Assembly: GCF_001598235.1 (NCBI RefSeq)
Contig: NZ_BCYO01000002.1
Span: 248,001 to 312,000, forward strand
Length of the DNA: 64,000 nt
Reading direction: 5' to 3'
Source of the DNA: Polaromonas jejuensis NBRC 106434
GTDB lineage: Bacteria; Pseudomonadota; Gammaproteobacteria; Burkholderiales; Burkholderiaceae_C
The translations under genes were made by a program, and so were the position numbers. Of this stretch, positions 62,065-64,000 are shown in pieces (the stretch's first letter is position 1; every line of letters begins with the position of its first letter). The notes below the pieces were generated by a model. The model made no database searches, was not told the DNA's origin, and worked only from the letters and a program-made list of their open reading frames with translations.

Positions 62065-63753
62065 ATGACATTTGAAGAATTGAACTTGGCCCCGGCCATT
62101 CTTAAAGCCGTGCTCGAACAGGGCTATGACTCCCCCACGCCCATCCAGGCACAGGCCATTCCCGCCGTGATCGCCGGCGGCGACCTGCTGGGCGGCGCCC
62201 AGACCGGCACCGGCAAGACGGCAGCGTTCACCCTGCCCCTGCTGCAGCGCCTGTCCACCGAACCGCGCCTGACCAACCGCCGCGGCGTCAACGCCGTGCG
62301 CGCCCTCATCATGACGCCCACCCGCGAACTGGCAGCCCAGGTGGAGGAAAGCGTACGCACCTACGGCAAATACCTGGACCTCACCTCGATGGTGATGTTT
62401 GGCGGTGTCGGCATGGGCGCGCAAATCGAAAAACTGCGCCGCGGCGTGGACATTCTGGTGGCCACCCCCGGCCGCCTGCTGGACCATGCCAGCCAGGGCA
62501 CGCTGGACCTGAGCCAGGTGCAGATTCTGGTGTTGGACGAAGCCGACCGCATGCTGGACATGGGCTTCATCCACGACATCAAGAAAGTGCTGGCCCTGGT
62601 GCCCAAGCAGAAGCAGTCGCTGCTGTTCAGTGCCACCTTCAGCGATGAAATCCGCGAACTGGCCAACGGCCTGCTGAAAAACCCGCAGAGCATCCAGGTG
62701 ACGCCGCGCAACACCACGGTGCAGCGCATCACGCAAACCATTCACCCCGTGGGCCGCAGCAAGAAGAAAGCGCTGCTCACCCACATCATCAACGAGCACA
62801 ACTGGAGCCAGGTGCTGGTGTTCACACGCACCAAGTTCGGCGCCAACAACGTGGCCGAGCACCTGAGCAAAAACGGCATTCCTGCCATGGCGCTGCACGG
62901 CAACAAGAGCCAGACCGCGCGCACGCAAGCCCTGCAAGGCTTCAAGAGCGGCGACATACGCGCGCTGGTGGCCACCGACATTGCGGCCCGCGGCATTGAC
63001 ATCGACGAGTTGCCGCATGTGGTGAACTACGAGATCCCTAACGTCAGCGAAGACTATGTGCACCGCATCGGCCGCACCGGCCGCGCGGGCAACAGCGGCG
63101 AGGCCGTGAGCCTGGTGTGCCTGGACGAAGAAGGCTTCATGCAGGACATCGAACGCTTTACCAAACAGACGATTGAAAAAGTCATCGTTCCCGGCTTTGA
63201 AGCCGAGCCCGGTGAAAAAGCCGAGCCGCTGGCCATGGGCCGCCAGACCATCTGGGGCGGCCTGGGCAAGCCGCCAAGCCGTGACGTGATGCAGGCAGCC
63301 GCCAAGGCCGCCCGCAGCGAAATGATGACCCGCATCCGCGAAACCAAGGGCGCACAGCCTGCCCGTGGCGCCAATGCAGGCGGTCGCGGTCGTGGCCCTG
63401 CCGGCGGAGGCAATGCGGGCGGTAACCGTGGCGGCAATGGTGGTGGTAATTTCGCCGGCAATGGCGAGCGCCGCGGCCCGGCCCAGCCGCGCCAGAATTC
63501 CGGCTACCCGCAAGGTGGCCAGCCACGGAATGCACAGGCGCCGCGCCAGCAGGGCAGCGAGCCCCGCAATGACTTCGACAACCACCAGCCGGCCAGTCAC
63601 GCTTCCTCCGGATTCCCGTCCTCAGGCCAGCCCACCGGCAACCGCAACAACTTCCGTGGCGGCAACCGCTCCGGCGGTGGCGCGGGCGGCGCTGGTGGCC
63701 GTGGCAATGGGCCTCGCCGGTCGGGCGGTTCCGGCCCGTTTACCGGCCGGTAA
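62065..63753 (+). CDS. rhlE: DEAD-box ATP-dependent RNA helicase RhlE
   Basis: This 562-residue RNA helicase has the Q motif ([14 protein letters not shown]), [41 protein letters not shown], and [10 protein letters not shown] motifs in order (about 18-335). The C-terminal 180 residues are a disordered, Arg/Gly/Asn/Gln-rich tail ([17 protein letters not shown]), typical of RhlE and likely to bind RNA or drive condensates. It is monocistronic. Confidence 0.96.
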   Translation: MTFEELNLAPAILKAVLEQGYDSPTPIQAQAIPAVIAGGDLLGGAQTGTGKTAAFTLPLLQRLSTEPRLTNRRGVNAVRALIMTPTRELAAQVEESVRTYGKYLDLTSMVMFGGVGMGAQIEKLRRGVDILVATPGRLLDHASQGTLDLSQVQILVLDEADRMLDMGFIHDIKKVLALVPKQKQSLLFSATFSDEIRELANGLLKNPQSIQVTPRNTTVQRITQTIHPVGRSKKKALLTHIINEHNWSQVLVFTRTKFGANNVAEHLSKNGIPAMALHGNKSQTARTQALQGFKSGDIRALVATDIAARGIDIDELPHVVNYEIPNVSEDYVHRIGRTGRAGNSGEAVSLVCLDEEGFMQDIERFTKQTIEKVIVPGFEAEPGEKAEPLAMGRQTIWGGLGKPPSRDVMQAAAKAARSEMMTRIRETKGAQPARGANAGGRGRGPAGGGNAGGNRGGNGGGNFAGNGERRGPAQPRQNSGYPQGGQPRNAQAPRQQGSEPRNDFDNHQPASHASSGFPSSGQPTGNRNNFRGGNRSGGGAGGAGGRGNGPRRSGGSGPFTGR

Positions 63754-63857
63754 ACGCCACACGGCGGCTCACTGCGTGGGCCGCCGCGCACCAGCGCAGC
63801 AAGACCCCAGGCGGTCGGTGCGCACCGCGGATTCCTTCCTCGAATTTGCCGCAGCGG

Positions 63858-64000
63858 TCAGCCCCTCACAAACAGGGTCACCAGCGGATCCGGCCCTGCC
63901 TGGCAACTCCAGTGACCGTGCACGGCGGCATCGAAAACCGCTCCCGTCGGCAAGGTATCGGCCGAATAGAAATGCTCGCCAGGCTTGAACACGCGGGAGC
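63858..64000 (-). CDS. Unidentified gene, 3' end only
   Basis: The last 46 codons of a minus-strand gene lie at the window edge. They read with GC-rich third positions and contain FKPGEHFYSADTLPTGAVF and a C-terminal WSCQAGPDPLVTLFVRG. I do not recognise the family; a cupin- or beta-barrel-like end is possible. The start and most of the gene are outside the window. Confidence 0.55.
   Translation of the reverse strand, partial: SRVFKPGEHFYSADTLPTGAVFDAAVHGHWSCQAGPDPLVTLFVRG

Overview
This window is about 64 kb of GC-rich (low 60s % by eye) bacterial chromosome. Protein families, codon use and two families of short intergenic repeats fit a betaproteobacterium of the family Comamonadaceae. Polaromonas or a close relative such as Rhodoferax or Variovorax is the best guess; this is inference from content, not a search. 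I see no rRNA, tRNA, CRISPR array, transposase, integrase or phage gene. It looks like stable chromosome made of many small operons.

Layout. 1-6.3 kb: tail of an intradiol dioxygenase-like gene, gshA, and two paralogous unknown genes that share an upstream motif, with a carboxylesterase and DUF4864/DUF1993 proteins. 6.4-10.4 kb: an Lrp-type regulator divergent from an M20 amidohydrolase - diaminopropionate ammonia-lyase - class II aldolase operon. 10.5-12.8 kb: dusC and a methyltransferase. 13-20.1 kb: an RND efflux operon (adaptor, pump, outer-membrane factor) preceded by an alpha/beta-hydrolase that lacks its catalytic serine, with a LysR gene divergent. 21.5-26.6 kb: 3-methyladenine glycosylase, small unknown genes, a GNAT acetyltransferase, a ferredoxin, an M14 peptidase and a hydrolase. 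26.6-30.3 kb: a MocR-type regulator divergent from a di-haem plus tri-haem cytochrome c pair. 30.3-38.5 kb: MFS transporter, type II NADH dehydrogenase, pseudouridine synthase, SDR, YdcH, universal stress protein, DUF427, two envelope proteins and a cupin. 38.6-43.2 kb: pabB-pabC fusion, yaeQ and an acyl-CoA synthetase.

43.4-47.2 kb: a GntR/FCD regulator and a complete polar amino-acid ABC transporter. 47.6-54.1 kb: a metal, mainly copper, resistance region. A CadR-like MerR regulator faces a short CDF cation transporter, followed on the same strand by two small secreted proteins, a lipoprotein TolC homologue, a Tat-exported multicopper oxidase, a cupredoxin, a DUF411 protein and a CusF-like copper chaperone. 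No copper P-type ATPase or CusBA pump is present. 54.2-59.2 kb: a membrane-tethered TAXI solute-binding protein, a secreted YxYxxD protein/ECF sigma/anti-sigma operon, and a CYTH-CHAD protein. 59.3-64 kb: DUF1415, ettA, the RNA helicase rhlE, and the end of an unidentified gene.

The points most worth following are: (i) two dispersed repeat families, one copy of which lies inside the reading frame of a His/Cys-rich secreted protein; (ii) identical motif spacing upstream of the two paralogues; (iii) the MerR-controlled copper region; (iv) cytochromes without a dehydrogenase next to a MocR regulator with three direct repeats; (v) the hydrolase with a replaced nucleophile in the efflux operon; and (vi) the diaminopropionate operon.
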